From Phorcus lineatus (lineage: Eukaryota > Mollusca > Gastropoda > Trochida > Trochidae), in contig OV121086.1 in NCBI GenBank assembly GCA_921293015.1, forward strand, positions 39,759,402 to 39,823,401: DNA of 64,000 nt, given 5' to 3'. The notes under the pieces were generated by a model. The model worked only from the letters and a program-made list of their open reading frames with translations, was not told the origin of the DNA and did no database searches. Made by a program: the position numbers and the translations under genes. Positions 20,698 to 35,000 of this stretch are shown in pieces (position 1 is the first letter of the stretch; every line of letters starts with the position of its first letter).

Positions 20698-20815
20698 GAA
20701 TCTCACCCTCATGTCTTTCGATATCAAATATATCAACCATCGTTGATAAAAGTAAAAATATCAACTCGTGTTGATAAATTTGATATCGGAAGACACTTGG
20801 GTGAGATTCTCTATT
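20693..20815. mobile_element. Foldback element, second copy
   Basis: Palindrome with arms AGAATCTCACCCTCATGTC and GACACTTGGGTGAGATTCTC, abutting the MITE end as at 14.8 kb, but on its other side. Confidence 0.8.
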
Positions 20816-21018
20816 TATGTCTAAATATATTGTGATTCTGATAAGTGCTGTTGACAAGTGGCTTATCGATGTAATTTATATCCCTCTGTCGACGCAGTGA
20901 TGAGAGTTTGAACTTCGTGTTATGATTAACAACTAAAGGCTTTGACTGTATTACTCATACTCGTAGTTTAACTACTCGAACAGGTGACCTAGCGTATTGA
21001 TTACTTTCCACGAAGTTT

Positions 21019-21494
21019 TAAAGAGACACTCCGTGAGTTGTTGAAGTCCGTGATATATGCCAAACTTAATCAATGCTGTCATTTGATCGCGAAGTAGCTA
21101 CTGTTACCAAAAAGAAACATTTTAAAGCAAATTAGTGTTGTACAGTGACAATATGAAGGTAGAACGTCGCAATTATGATAGACAACTGGACAGTGGCGCG
21201 CGTCAAATAGTCAAACGTAATTTTGGAGACTAATCTAAAACAGCCAGTAGGGCAGTTAAGTTGATAGTGTTTGTTAGGTTATATAACTAGTATCCATGTA
21301 TATTGAACGTGATATCTTCACCTCTGTGCATTTATAAGGCTGTTTTTAGATATTCATGGAAACCAGTATTTTTCATATATATGTCTTTTGTACATGAAAA
21401 GTTAAGATGTTTTGATTTTATATCCCGACATATGACATTTAGGTTCGTATCAAAGGTAAATAAAAAGTTATGAAAATCACGGAGTGGCTCTTAA
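21019..21494 (+). mobile_element. TTAA-flanked MITE, copy 3
   Basis: TTAA|AGAGACACTCCGTGA ... TCACGGAGTGGCTC|TTAA. Same orientation and interior as copy 1, but with a short TATATATG where copy 1 has the (TA)n array. Confidence 0.85.
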
Positions 21495-22438
21495 CATAAG
21501 GTCAAAGTCCTGGGTAAAATAGGTACACTGAAATTCTACTCTTTTAATGATAACAAAGTATTTGGCATTTTAAAACTTAGGCCCTGGTGTTAAATATGGT
21601 TAAACCATAATGTAAATTTTTCATAACTGCAAGTGTGAATACGATTTCGCCTGCGAGCGCCCCAAAACACTATAAAATCATAGATTAAGGTAATAAATTC
21701 GTTCCCTGGTAGTTGTCAGTGAACGATTGTTTTACCAAGGACGTATATGTTTCAGCAATACAAATCCCTGTGTATTGGTGCGATTGCCCTTAGTTTCAAT
21801 GTAGTAGTTTTGCTAATAGACATGTGACCGTTCGGTAAAACGAACGAGTCACTGGTACTTATGCATCGGGTTTCAAAGTAACGTAAATCCAGACTATAGC
21901 CACGTAAAAGGGATTTGGGTCATCGTGAATGGTTTTATAATGTAAAATTGTCTGCCAAATGTTGAAATTTGAATTCTTTGCATAAAATAACAAAATAAAT
22001 ATCTTGTCAAAGGATGTCAATAAGACGTAAAGTTATCATGGACAGTATTTAGTATACGTTTATTGGAAGGGGCTATCAAGAGTTAGTTATTTGGTTTGTA
22101 GAACTTTGTATTTTTAAAGCATGTATGTGTGACAAGGTTGTTGTATTGGTCCTTCTATATCCCTGCTACGAGGGGTGTCCAATTGGTAGCCAGCCTCAAG
22201 CACTGTAGAAAGCGTTACAAATATAACTGTATTCATATTTTAATTTCCTCTAAGTATATTTCAACCGTCAGGATCTTGGTTCAGTATATATTTAGTATCA
22301 CCATCAACATTTTTTACCTTTATGTTGGCACCATTAAAGACGTCAAAATCAGCAATAAATATTACGCTGTCTTTGAAACAAAATTCAAGAAAGCATGATA
22401 GTGTATGAGATAGGTTGTTCAGAAAGCAAGCTGCCTGT

Positions 22439-22690
22439 ACCCATCCTGCTACATTAGCTTATTTTACCTTGCTGGGCGGAGACAAATACGCTGATATAGC
22501 AGGAGGGGCTGTATCTGGAAGCGCTCTCTTTGATGATGGGATCGATGCTCGCTAGATGCGAGTTATTTCAATGGCTGGTTAAAGCGATACGAGGCTTTCT
22601 GCCGGAAGGATATCAAGGTGTTGTAGGAGTCAAGCGGATATAAACATGCTTATGGAGCAGGATGGGAAAATGGTTAAATCATTCAACTGC
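22439..22690 (+). repeat. Unknown dispersed repeat, copy 1
   Basis: Shares CCATCCTGCTACATTAGCTTA, GATGCGAGTTATTTCAATGG and AACATGCTTATGGAGCAGG with 41756-41990. The middle of copy 1 is open for about 40 codons (LLGGDKYADIAGGAVSGSAL), but I recognise no protein. Confidence 0.5.
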
Positions 22691-22899
22691 TGTAGGATGC
22701 TGATATGTTGATCTTTTTCTTTCAACATCTGTGATATTCTTTTCTAATCTCATATTTGGTTATACATTTCAATTTAAGAATTACATTCTCTGATATCAAA
22801 ATAATTTTATTTTAAAAATTTTCAAAAATTTCAAAATCATTCTATATACTTTCAAGTCCTCACAAAGTAATAAGGTCAACATAAAGAAAAATGCAAGTA

Positions 22900-23560
22900 T
22901 AATGCAATGTCATAAGTTATTAGAGGAAACATATTCTGTACTTTATCAGTTATAGAATAATGTTAATTGGATTGCAAGAAACATATTCTATACTTTTATA
23001 TTCATTTTAGGAAGCAATGTCAACAGTTCTTACAAGAAACATATCCCATATTAGATTATCATATTGAATAAGGAAGGCAATATCAAACGTTAGACAAAGA
23101 AACACATCCCATTCTTTCATATAAGTTACAGAAAGAAATGTTAAATGAAGAAACAGTTAATACACAAGGCATATTGTTTACTTTTATATTGATTGTGGAA
23201 AGCAGGCCCAATGGTTAATTCACCAGACATATTCTATACTTTCGCATTAAATTTAGAAAGTAATACAAATAAGTATTTCAAGAAACACATCCCATACTTT
23301 CATATCAGTTATAGGAAGAAATGTAAATGCAAGCAAATGGTTAATTCACCAGACATATCCTTTACTTTTATAGTGATTGTGGATAGTTAGCCAAATGGTT
23401 AATTCACCAGACATATCCTTTACTTTTATAGTGATTGTGGATAGTAAGCCAAATGGTTAATTCACCAGACATATATACTTTCATATCAAATATAAAAGTA
23501 ATGTCAAACAGTTAATGAAGGAAACATTTCCTGTACTTTCATATTGACTGTACTAAAATA
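22900..23560. repeat. Diverged tandem repeat, unit about 60-70 bp
   Basis: Units carry TTAATTCACCAGACATAT, TCCTTTACTTTTATAGTGA and TTGTGGATAGTAAGCC. The clearest copies lie at 23210-23480; older copies reading 'aagaaacatatcccatac' extend left. Confidence 0.7.
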
Positions 23561-25387
23561 AAAGTCACAAAAACAAGAAACGACACAATTCAAATTGATT
23601 TCTTCAAGATTTATTAATTTGGTCATATGTGTCTATACAAGAATAAAATACCACAAACAAATAACCATGTTATGTGAGTTGACACACAGGTGCTTCTTAC
23701 AACTAGAGTGTAACACATAGGTTTTTAACACGAACACTGTACAATCTGTGAGTTCTCTATCACAGCTGACAGAACAGTGACATGGGCTATGTAGCTTAAC
23801 AGGCTAGAGGTAAAAGCTTTGATGTTGAAAATAGGACTTGGTCCCTTCAAGCAATTGCTTACAGTGTGTTCCCCTTGCCCCTATTTTGGGCTGATTTATC
23901 ACAAATTACAAAGTACACTTAAAAATCATCATAAGCTTGTAAGAAAAGTCCTTAAATATTCTTGTTACAAAGATTCAGTTTCATTGAAAACTTCCTAAAA
24001 GTAAGGACGATGCAAAACGTTATCTAGAACCTTTACTTTCAGAAAATTCCTTAAGTGTTTGAAAGATTCAGTTTCTTTGCAACCTACCTTAAAGTATTTT
24101 CAATAAAGGATGCTAAAAATTATCTAGAGCCTTTACCTTTAGAAAGGTCCTTAAATATCAAAGGGTATACTGCATGCAAATTTCAAATTTAAGAGAAAAT
24201 GAGTCTATTTGAAATTATTCTAAAATTAAAATGTTTACGTGCTTAACTGATGCCTTAACACATCAAGCCTTTCAAATATGAAGGCTAAAATACTAAACAC
24301 TTGAAATAACATTGTACAAATTTATAAACTTTGTAAATGATTAGAAAAATCATAATACTGCTTTATGAAAATTCAAGAAAATAAAGAAAGTGAGTTTATT
24401 GCTCTACAACTCTGTGCAGCTAATAAAATTTTTGTCTATTATTATTGTATTGCATTTTATATGACGTAAATTGCATAAATTCTATCTAAAATACTTTGCA
24501 TACACATAATTTTTGTTTACATTCTGCTCAACATTATGTCATGAGTTTTGCTACTGATTCGACAAATTGAAATTAAACTGAGAAATAACTTGAAAATGGC
24601 TATCTCTTTGGCTTATTCCTATAATTCGGAATGTATAAAATCATAATGACAATTTGTTTGATACTAAATGTATTGTGTAAATATTGTCATAGGCAAAATG
24701 ACAAATGCATTTTTTGTTTAACTCGATGATAAAACATTGAGCAAGGATAATTATTAAGTGTTAACACTTCAAAATATACTGAGACACAAAAATAACTCAT
24801 GTAATAATTTAAATCAGATACAGTGTTAGCTCGTTAATTTTTGGTTACATTTTTGTAATAATTAATGTTTAATGAAGTGTTTATTGAAATAAACACAAAA
24901 GAAAGATGTTAGTCATGAAGATTTTGGAAGACAGGTGCCAAAAGAAGTCATTTGAGGTGATTTTGGTTCTTCAGGAATGCATATTTGACCCTTTTTATTT
25001 GGTGAATTATTATGCTTTTGGTTATGATCGAAAGTCCTTATGTAATGTCATATTAAAAGTAATTGTCTCATGTTTACACACATCTAACAAAAAAACTTGA
25101 ATAATTATTTCAAAAATAATATTCTACACAGCAAAAGTTCACAGAGAAAAATGAAAATCTTAGTACTAATAGAATATGCTTTTGTAAATGTCATGTCAAA
25201 AACTGCAATAATTCATCAATAAATCATTCAATAAATTCAAAAAACAAAAAAATCTTAAAGATCATTTAATAAACACTTAATAATCACACATTTGAATAAA
25301 ATAGCGAAAATTATTTCATGAGATATTTTACACATATATGAAACAAAAATATCAACAATTATCAATAATTTGAGCATCCTACTCTAA

Positions 25388-25780
25388 TTACTGTTGGACT
25401 GCATGGTTAATATAATTTATTATACATTTGTTTATACATTATGCTAATTTCACAAAGAACATGTTTTAATTAATTCAAATTATGTAATTTTCTCGATATC
25501 TTCTATCTAAATCATTATTTTTTCATATTAATATGAAATGATGTATTTAGAATCTTATTTAAGGTTAGCTCATTTAGAGATATTTGTACTGTTGGACTGC
25601 ATGGTTAATATAATTCATTATACATTTTTGTATACGTTATGCTAATTTCACAAAGAACATGTTTTAACTAATTTAAATTATGTAATTTTCTTTATGTCCT
25701 CTATTAAAATCATTATTATCAATATGAATTGATGTATTTAATATAAGTTAGCTCTTTTAGAAATATTTGTATTTAGAAAC
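25388..25780. repeat. Tandem duplication of about 198 bp
   Basis: TACTGTTGGACTGCATGGTT, then ATGCTAATTTCACAAAGAAC, occur at 25388 and again at 25586, with the same AT-rich filler. Confidence 0.85.
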
Positions 25781-26989
25781 AATGTAGAAATTAGTGTCTA
25801 ACATCTGGTTACTTCTGCACTCTTCTTTTCATGAAGAAATCAACAGAAGATTTTACTATTTCTTACTTAGCAAAATACATTTTGAAGACTGCTCCTGCCC
25901 CTTGTATATTTTATCATGTGTGAGAAATAAGACTCAACGTTTACTATACTTGGCTGGAGTGCACGCCCCGCACCCCACTCTAGATCCACCCAACGACCTT
26001 AGAAACTCAGGTGAGACGACAGAACTAAATTGTAAGAAAATGGGTAGATTATGCACGTTTTAATTAATCTAATTTATCAAAATATTATTGATGAGGAAAA
26101 CCATTATTCTGCCAGTTTGTTAATTATTGAAAAATATCATTGATTTTAATGATGATCTTGTATCATAGTGAGTTCTGTGAAATCACCATAAATAAACAAT
26201 CAGGAACTAGATTCTGATTCTTTATTCAGGGTTTGACTATTCTTTTAAAAGAGGTAAACATGTTAAATTATCCGAGTCTTTAATCTGATATCATAGCAAA
26301 AAATACCTTTATTTAACATAAAGTTGAAAAAAAGAGTAAATATCTACACATTATAAAGCACTAATGTCACACATGAAATACAGCACAAGAAACTATTATA
26401 CATTAGAATTTGAAAATTAATTCTAAATCATTATTTGATTCTGAAAGGGAATGTACATATATTATATCTACTATATACATATTTGTGGACTATTTACAAA
26501 GTGTAAGCCATACATTATAAGACTTAGACAACACACTTAAATACAAAAATGGAATATATAACATATATGCAAAATTCAAATATGAAACCAGCTTTGTAAG
26601 CATGCCATCAAATCCAAAGATATTCAAATAATGCAGTTTTTTTCAAAAGCTGCCAATTATAAAATAATTCAAATCACTTATTAATTCTAATTGACAAATC
26701 AAATGATATCATACTATTATTGCCAAAATAAGCTTATATTCATCACATACATTTTAGTTTAATCATGTAAGAGAGCATTAACATAACTATAAAACACCAG
26801 TCCATTGAAAAAAGAAATTATGACTATAATAACCATAAAATCACAACTTTTTTATTGTGTGTGTACATGTCAACATTTTACATGTCAATTGACAGGATGA
26901 AATTATTTATTTCCAACAAACAAGCTGCCTGTGTTTGTAATATTTTCATTTTCATAAGTATAAGGATCAATATGATTGTATTAAAACTT

Positions 26990-27320
26990 CATCTATGATC
27001 ATGTGAATTTCATGGTATCATAAATTTGACAAGTTTATGAATTTCATGGTATCGACACTTTGACAAGATAATGAATTTCATGATATCAATAATTTTAAAG
27101 GTTATATATTTTATGGTATCAACATTTTGACAAGTTTATGAACTTCATGGTACGTTTCACGATGAATTTCATGGTATCAACATTTTGACAAGATAATAAA
27201 ATTCATTGTATCAACAATTTGACAAGATAATGAATTTTATGGTGTCAATAATTAGACAAATTGATGAATTTCATGGTATCAATAATTGGAAAAATTGATG
27301 AAATTTATTGTTTCAAGATT
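26990..27320. repeat. Irregular minisatellite, unit about 40 bp
   Basis: About eight units of the type TGAATTTCATGGTATCAAC followed by ATTTTGACAAGATAA, with indels. Confidence 0.75.
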
Positions 27321-28037
27321 AAGATATTTAGATGAAGATGAGCAAGTAAAAATCATTTTTTAAGAATTAAACATTTAGACATCAATTTATACATTTTTCA
27401 TATAGGGGTCCGACATCAATGATCATAAATATTTCAATGATCATTAAGTCGACATAAATCTTTCATAGTATTAATAATAAGATAGGTGGCTTAAATAGTC
27501 TAGTCTAGTCAACATTTGCAACCTGTATATGTCAACACTTTTGCAATATTGTTACATGAAAAGTTTAAAGATATTCAAATATTAAATCATGATATAATTT
27601 GCAAAAATTTCAAACATTGGAGAAGAGACAGAAAATCTGTCATATTTGACATCATAACCCTGTTATACAGATAGAATATGTCATACAGTAAGCATTGTGA
27701 AATCTTAATCAATTGTTAATGGCACTTTAGCAATTGTTAGTATCTAAGATAGGGAGTTGCGATTACCTTAGTTGCATTATGAATCAATGACAGAATCGGA
27801 CCTAAGGGGGTTGGTGATTCAAACCCCTCTTTTGGAAATTGAACATAACCCCTTCCTTTTCAATAGTGAAAGAACCAACTAGACTGATTATCTATAATGC
27901 ATTATTTTCTAAAATGAAAAGATGGTCCTATCAAAATACATCTATTGCTGCAGTCTTGGTACTTGATTATTTCTGGTACCCATGATGCAGTAGCGGCGCC
28001 AAGTTGGTCCCTTATATACCTAAACCAGCACATATTG

Positions 28038-28090
28038 TAGTGAGTTTAATGCCGCTTGAGCAATACTTCAACCCCTTAGCAGCGTCAGGT
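28038..28090 (+). repeat. Degenerate gastropod SINE end
   Basis: GTAGTGAGTTTAATGCCGCT then GAGCAATACTTCAACCCCTT and AGCAGCGTC, a mutated form of the string at 54704. Confidence 0.6.
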
Positions 28091-28791
28091 AAAGAAACAG
28101 CTCAGAGGATGAATAATGTACCCTTAACCATCTACCTGCTGACTGCCAAACCATTTCACAGTTTCATGTTCCATAAAAATAGAAATTCTAGACAAAGATA
28201 ATACACCAGTGTTCCTTTACACAAGACACTAATATAACCTTAAGTCACCAAGGTAGCCTTAGTGCAATATCAAAAAATAGCACTGAGGTTAACCCTAGTA
28301 GTAAGCTGCTTTGGTTTGTCCGGGGGTAACTTTTAGAAACATTGACCAGAAGACCATCCTGAATACTAAACTTACATAATTTTCAATCAGACAATCATTT
28401 ACAATGCAACCTGACTAAGCTTGACCTTAACTTCAACTGTTTCATATCCTACTAAGATTATCTGGGTGACCTAAGATAAGTAGGACCTTGTTGAAAGAGT
28501 CCAAGGTTCATATGTGGATATCTTAAATGCTGGATATCCTGTCTAGTATAGGTCATGTGATATTGAGGAAAATATCTCGGTGGGTGGCTACCAATCACAT
28601 TATCTTCCCGTTTACATGTTGGTATCCTTATTGTTGGATACCTTCCCTTACATTTGTATTTCTTGATATCGGCTTGAGCGTGATCTTTGTGGGTAATACA
28701 GGCTGAGTAGTTTCAGCAATGTGGTGGGGTGTCAGTGGGGTGTGACCTTTAGGTAGCAAAGTCCAGGTAACAATCACATTATCGATCAAGT

Positions 28792-29034
28792 TCACATGTG
28801 GGTATCATCACTGCTGGGTACCCTGGTCAAGACACTGGTCCTTCTTGGTATAGGCGGGGGTGTAGCCTCATTAGGTGCCGAAGATTGACCCCCAGGGGAG
28901 GAGGAGTCACGCATGGAGGGACGAGGGGGTATACGGGGTGGTAGGGGAGGGGCAGCCTCTGTGTTTCGGTTCTCATCCACTGGCACTTCCTTCACAGATG
29001 CTAAACCATGGTCAAATGATCCGTTCAGATTAGG
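28792..29034 (-). CDS. DOCK terminal exon r
   Basis: Acceptor TTTTTTTGCAG|, then eighty codons: PNLNGSFDHGLASVKEVPVD, TEAAPPLPPRIPPRPS, NEATPPPIPRRTSVLTR and VPSSDDTHM, then TGA. PPLPPR and PPIPRR are class II SH3 ligands like those that bind Crk in DOCK tails. Confidence 0.93.
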   Translation of the reverse strand, partial: PNLNGSFDHGLASVKEVPVDENRNTEAAPPLPPRIPPRPSMRDSSSPGGQSSAPNEATPPPIPRRTSVLTRVPSSDDTHM

Positions 29035-32000
29035 CTGCAAAAAAAAGTTCAGTATGTAAAAAAAAGTCCTTGACGATATTCAATACTGAGGTAACAGATC
29101 TATCTTCACACTTGATATCTCTTTCGGTGTGTAGCAAATTACATTTAAGTGGATAAAACATAGACATGATTGACACTATGAGTATATGAGGCATAACCAT
29201 ACTATCAAACAACCCTATAGATTATAGATATTTGAGGATATTACTCGACATCACTGAGATCACAGATTTATCACCACACCTGATTAACTCTTGATGGGTA
29301 GAGAATAACATTTCATAATATCACTATGAGTATATGAGGCATAACCAACCTTTCAAACAACCCTATATATTATAGATATTTGAGGATATTACTGGACATC
29401 ACTGAGATCACAGATTTATAACCACCCTTGATTAACTCTTGATGGGTAGAGAATAACATTTCATAATATTGTAGATTACAAATCACATGTACAAGTTACT
29501 TTATTGAGGACAGCAGGTAAAGGGTTAATCTCACCTTGGGTCTATTTGCACCTGGAGTACCTGGTGTGGAGGGGTTTGGCACGTGGTATGACTGGATACC
29601 TGTACAAACAACAACATAATTAATTAACACCATACACACCTGAGGAAGGATCAAGCAGTACCTGAGGAATGGTGTGTGATATATTATAAGTTCTTTATAT
29701 ACATATACAATGTATATATAAAGAATTGTCATCAATAAAATTGTCTTGTATCACTCCATGTCTTTTTTATCAATTACTTACATCTGTGTGTTAATGATAA
29801 TGATTGAAGATAATTTTCTTGAAAATTTTAATTACATTTATTGATATTAATCTATTCAAATTAATTCAAAATGTAAGTGACAGCATTTAAAAGACAATTC
29901 GTTAAGTGATGCATATTGAGGATGAAAGAATCTACCATGAATATCTGAGCACTTAGTTGGTAATGAGAATTGAATGTACAAATATTATAGGCTTAGCTTG
30001 TGCTCCATTATAGAAATTTGTAAATCATATATCAGATAATGTCATACTTTCACAGTTGCTTATCATTTGATGATTAAATGTTTCAAAATATATGTCACTT
30101 TTTAAGGGTGATATCTTGAACTCATGAAACCAATCATATTGATGATCACAAATTATCATTATACATATAACAAATTGGAGATAATATTTTAATAGTATGG
30201 TCTGATTTTGCTTTTTACTGTACAATTGCAAAAGTGAAATTTAAACAAAATGTGTTAGTCTTGGAGATTAGATTGACATAATTAAAACAACATCCCAATA
30301 TCAACATTTGAATCATGCAACTATTAAGCCTACAAATTATTGTAGAAAGAATAAATTAGTTGATAAAAAAAACTAGCTATGAAAATTCCTAAAACCCTCG
30401 ATTCAAATTTTGAGTTTGAAGTATTGAGTATTGAATTATAGATCCATCAATTTCATATTTCACTCAATTTCATACAATTTGTGATAAAGACCATGGGATT
30501 GTTGTACAATGCTACTTAACACTAGGACCAGTCTTTAACATTGCACTTGGGCCCCCATAGAGATTGAAGATTAACTGAGTGTTTTATGCAATGGGACCCT
30601 TGCACTCTTTGATACATAGCAACAGTGCATGCTGGTAATTTTTACACAAAAAAAGGGAGGCAATTCTACGAATCCAAAATAATGTTTCTTTATGGTTGTT
30701 CGACTTTCCTACAGACTGTCCACATATATATATCTCTACCTATTCACTCACCTGGAGCAGTTGACTGCCTGGGGGGTGGAGGAGGGGGGCGGGCGTTCAG
30801 GATACCCGCCATCTCTGTGGGGTGGGGTGAGAAAAAGCGGGTGTCAGCAAGGGCAAGCATTGTGAATATGCAGATTGTCACTAGACTCATTCTGAATTTC
30901 TTGATCCGAAAAATGGCCTTTTAAACTCTTGTCAGATTCATATTCATGGTATGTTAAGGAACAGATAAGTATTTTTGGAGGAGACATTTTCAAGATACCA
31001 AGTATCTGTTTAAAATACCAAATAACTCAATACTGAAGGCCTTTACTAGGAACACTTCACATTATATTCAGAATTTCATTTATATCACAGCTACTTGTAT
31101 TATAGCAGGGAGAAAGCCTGCAACACCATTGTGGCTATGCATTGTGGTGAAACCTGTGAGCATCGGCTGGAACTAGCGAACCATGGGTGGTATAATGCAA
31201 AATGACCGAGGCATGCGCTTAGAGTTGGCAATGACTTAATTTTGACCAATGGACATTGCACTTTGATTGGCTTACACAATGTTAGGACAGGTTATCTGAA
31301 TAAAATTTATCTCTATGAAGTACATAGGGTGATTCAGTATAAAGGATTTTAACATAGTGGCTTTTTGGACTTTGTTAGCGTCCGGTTCAACTAAAAATCA
31401 CAAAAATGATTTTCTTGTACAAGAATTTTGGTCCATGACCAAATTCAACAGTGGAAAATTATAGAGTTGCTTGTCTCTTTGATCAAAAGCAAGGGTTTGA
31501 TTTGACTTGGCTTGAGTGGCTATTTCTTTAGGTTGAAGAATATAAGGTAACTTCAGATGAACATGAGAGTGATCTCCCTTTACATTCATGCAACCCTATG
31601 TAAGTGAAATACTTCCCCAGCAAATGTTAGCAAGTGGAAGGTTAACTCTACCAGTACCATGTTGAATAATACAAATAATAAGATAAAATAGATAAAATAT
31701 GACTGATCGCCAAACCTTTAGTTGTTTACATGCAAGATTTAGACTTTTTAGTATTTTTCATAAGCGCAACAGTCTAATAAATTTCTTAACGATGAGTTGG
31801 CTTTCTCTCTCAGATGTACATATCAGAATGATTTATATTACACCTCTCAAATACTGGCTGGTGTGATTGTAAGAGGAGTAATTGTCAGATCACCTCCAGC
31901 GGGATTCTAACCTGGAGACCTCCAATCCAAAGCCAGTAGGAATGCTTTTATTTCATCCTGATACATGATAACAAAATTTACATAATAAGAGAAATGTAAA

Positions 32001-35000
32001 TGCGTGTTCAAAAGCATTCTGCGTGAAGCATAAAAGTTTTGATAAAGCTACAGCAGCTTTTACAGAAAATGGATTTTAAAAGTGTTTTGAAGTGTGAAAA
32101 CAAAGCAAAAAGTCTAAAATTCATGTTAAACATAACATAAACTTATAACTCTAGATATCTTGATACTTTTCTGAATTAGAAAATGCCATATTCCCAACAC
32201 TGCAGTGTTATATTGTTTAAATCAACCTTAACCTAGAGCCTAAATCTACCTTAGCCTGTGTCAAATAGGGATTTATGATCACTTATATATATTATCTTTG
32301 TTCATGCAATTCTATTTCATTAATATTTTGTATTCATGATGGCTGATAAGAATTAAGATAAAAAAATAATGCTTACTTGACATAATAAATAAAATAGTTA
32401 CTTTTCTTTAAAAACAAATTTTAAATGGATATTGTTATAAAGAGATATTTTTGACAATAAAAGCAATCTAACAGCATAGGCAGGTGTTACCCCATGCAAG
32501 GTATCACAGGAAATGTTAGTTTAAAGGGAGGCTACTCTTGTACTTATTTGAGTGACACTCTGTAGGATTCATAAATCAACAATGGTTTGAATCAAAAACT
32601 GGTTTTAAGAGTACCAGTACTAATATATATAATGAAAACCTTTGTCGTCCTTTATTTCCTTAATCAAGCACTTGAGGAATCAAAATTTTAATTGATCATT
32701 CCTAAAAAATGAATGTTCAAGAAAATACCCATAACCACAGTCAAAGATGTGGATTTTTAGAGGACATTACCTGAATTCTTGCGCTGTGGGAGAGGGGGTG
32801 GAGTTGAGGGGTCGGAGGTCGAGGTGTCAGGGGTGGAGGTAAAGCGGCGTAGCGGAGGTTGGTCAGCTCCTCGCGACGGAGATCCAAGGTTTGAACTCGA
32901 CATTGAGATGGACAGTACTTGAACGATAATAGATGAAATGTTTGAATATCAGTTTATTGTTTGCTTTTAAAGGAATGATGTACGTAGCCTACTGAAATTC
33001 CACTAAATATTGACTTTGACTTAACTAGAATAATGGGGCTTTCTTTATTTAAATTCTTACTAAATATTGAGTTAGGATTTTAAGTATTAACTAGCTGCTA
33101 TCAATGTCGAATCGATTTTCAATTGGCTTCATAATTCTTTCAGGTTCAGGTTGACTAAGGAAACCTCTAGCATACTGAAATTTGACTCAATATTGATAGC
33201 AGCAAGTTGATTCTTAAAATCCTTAATAAATACTGAGTTCAATTTAACTGGATAATCGAGTACTGAATAATTGAAATCTAACTCAAATGAGTTAACCCTA
33301 ATTTATTCATAAACTCACTGCTAACAATGTTGAGTGAAATTTCAGTATGCTTCATAATTCAGCTTCAGGTTGAACTTGAAAGTATTATTAGCTTACTAAA
33401 ACTCAACTCTGGATTGACAACAGCAAGATAATAATCCAACTAACTAAATATTGAGCTGGACGTTACTTGGATAATCGGGTATTCAAAACTTGATTTGAAC
33501 TTAATATTGAGTTAGATTTTAAGTATCGACTTTCTGTTGTCAATATTGAGTCAAATATCAGTACGATTTATCATTCAAACAGCTTTAGGTTGAGCTAGAA
33601 AGAAATTATTAGCTTACTAAAACTCAACTCTAGATTGCCAAAAGCAAGATAATACTAAAACAAACTAAATATTGAGCTGGACATTACTACGATAATCTAA
33701 TAATCGATTTAACTCAATATTGAGTTAGATTTTAATTATCGACTTGCTGTCAATATTGAGTCAGATATCAGTATGATTTATAATTCATATAGCTTTAGGT
33801 TCGGCTAGAAGGATTATTTAGGTTAATGAAATTCGACTCAAGATTGATAACAGCGAGACAATACTCAAACTAGCTAAATTTAGAGCTTGACGTTACTAGG
33901 GTAATGGGAAATTAAAACTTGAATCTCACTCAATATACTCATAATTCTTACAGCTTTAGTTTGATCTTTAGAGAATTATTTAGCTTACTGGATTTTAGTC
34001 AAGGTTGATAACAGCAAATTTATACTTTAAATCCTAACCAAATTTTGAGTAGGACATAACTTTAATAATGGGGCATTTAATACTTTAATTCAAACTCAAT
34101 ATTTGGTAAACATTGACATAAATAATTAGGACATTTATCAGTTAAATTTAGACTCAATCAACATTGAATTGTACATAACTAATAAGACATTTGGACCCAA
34201 ATCTTGAAAAGTTCAAAAAGTCATTATCTTTAAGAATTACAGTTTGCTTTAAGCCTCTGCCCTCTGGCAGGATACATAAATCCTGACTCAATATTGCAAA
34301 AAAGTGACTTATTTCCATAGAGCAGTGAAATACTCAAGGCAAGGTTGAATAACTTACACTTTCTGTTCTGTTGTTAAGAGTTTAATTATAAATAATGAAT
34401 GATACACCTTCGAATTCCTTACTTATAAATTAGGAACCAAAGCTTTAAACAAAGACTCTTTTTCTTTCTTATTTTGTGCGACCTATTTCTCCGCTAAATG
34501 AGACTCCACTTCACTTGATTTCCATTTAGATAAATCTATTTTTCTTCATTTACAAGACATCTACCAATTATATTTTTTAAATCCTCTAGTGTTCTCCTGA
34601 ACTGGCTCCCATTTTGGAAAACATTTCTAATAAATCGCATAATTATTGATTTAACAAATATGTTAAAAATATTTTAATAATAAAGTTTGATGTCTTAAAT
34701 ATTATGTCCGAGGTTAAAGACTTACAATATTTAAATATCAGAATTCTTTGATTAGAAAATCTGCTGACAAGTTTTTTAAGCTGCTGATTTGTCAATAACT
34801 AAAAAGTATCTGAGCACTTGAAAAAAACTGATAATTTCAGAGTCTGTGGTATGTAACTGTACCTTTACTCTTTACTTGGGGCTTGTTCAAAACAGAGTCA
34901 CTCCCATGAACACCCGGAGTGTGCCTCAGTCGATCAGTCAGCTGAAATACAAAAAAAATACAATCCAAAACTCATATAAAAAACTTTTCCTTTTAAAGAA

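Larger units (their letters stand above)
23600..28791 (-). other. Probable 3' UTR / 3' flank of the DOCK gene
   Basis: No exon-like open frame on either strand. Minus-strand AATAAA signals lie at 26221-26226 and 23610-23615; which one is used cannot be told. It contains two minor repeats (25388-25780 and 26990-27320). Confidence 0.4.

Noticed and set aside
30625-30924. Plus-strand open frame with a GGGGGGR stretch
   Set aside because: Antisense shadow of the proline-rich DOCK exon p.
31860-31925. tRNA gene
   Set aside because: Only a B-box-like stretch is present; no cloverleaf or anticodon arm by eye, so SINE debris is more likely.
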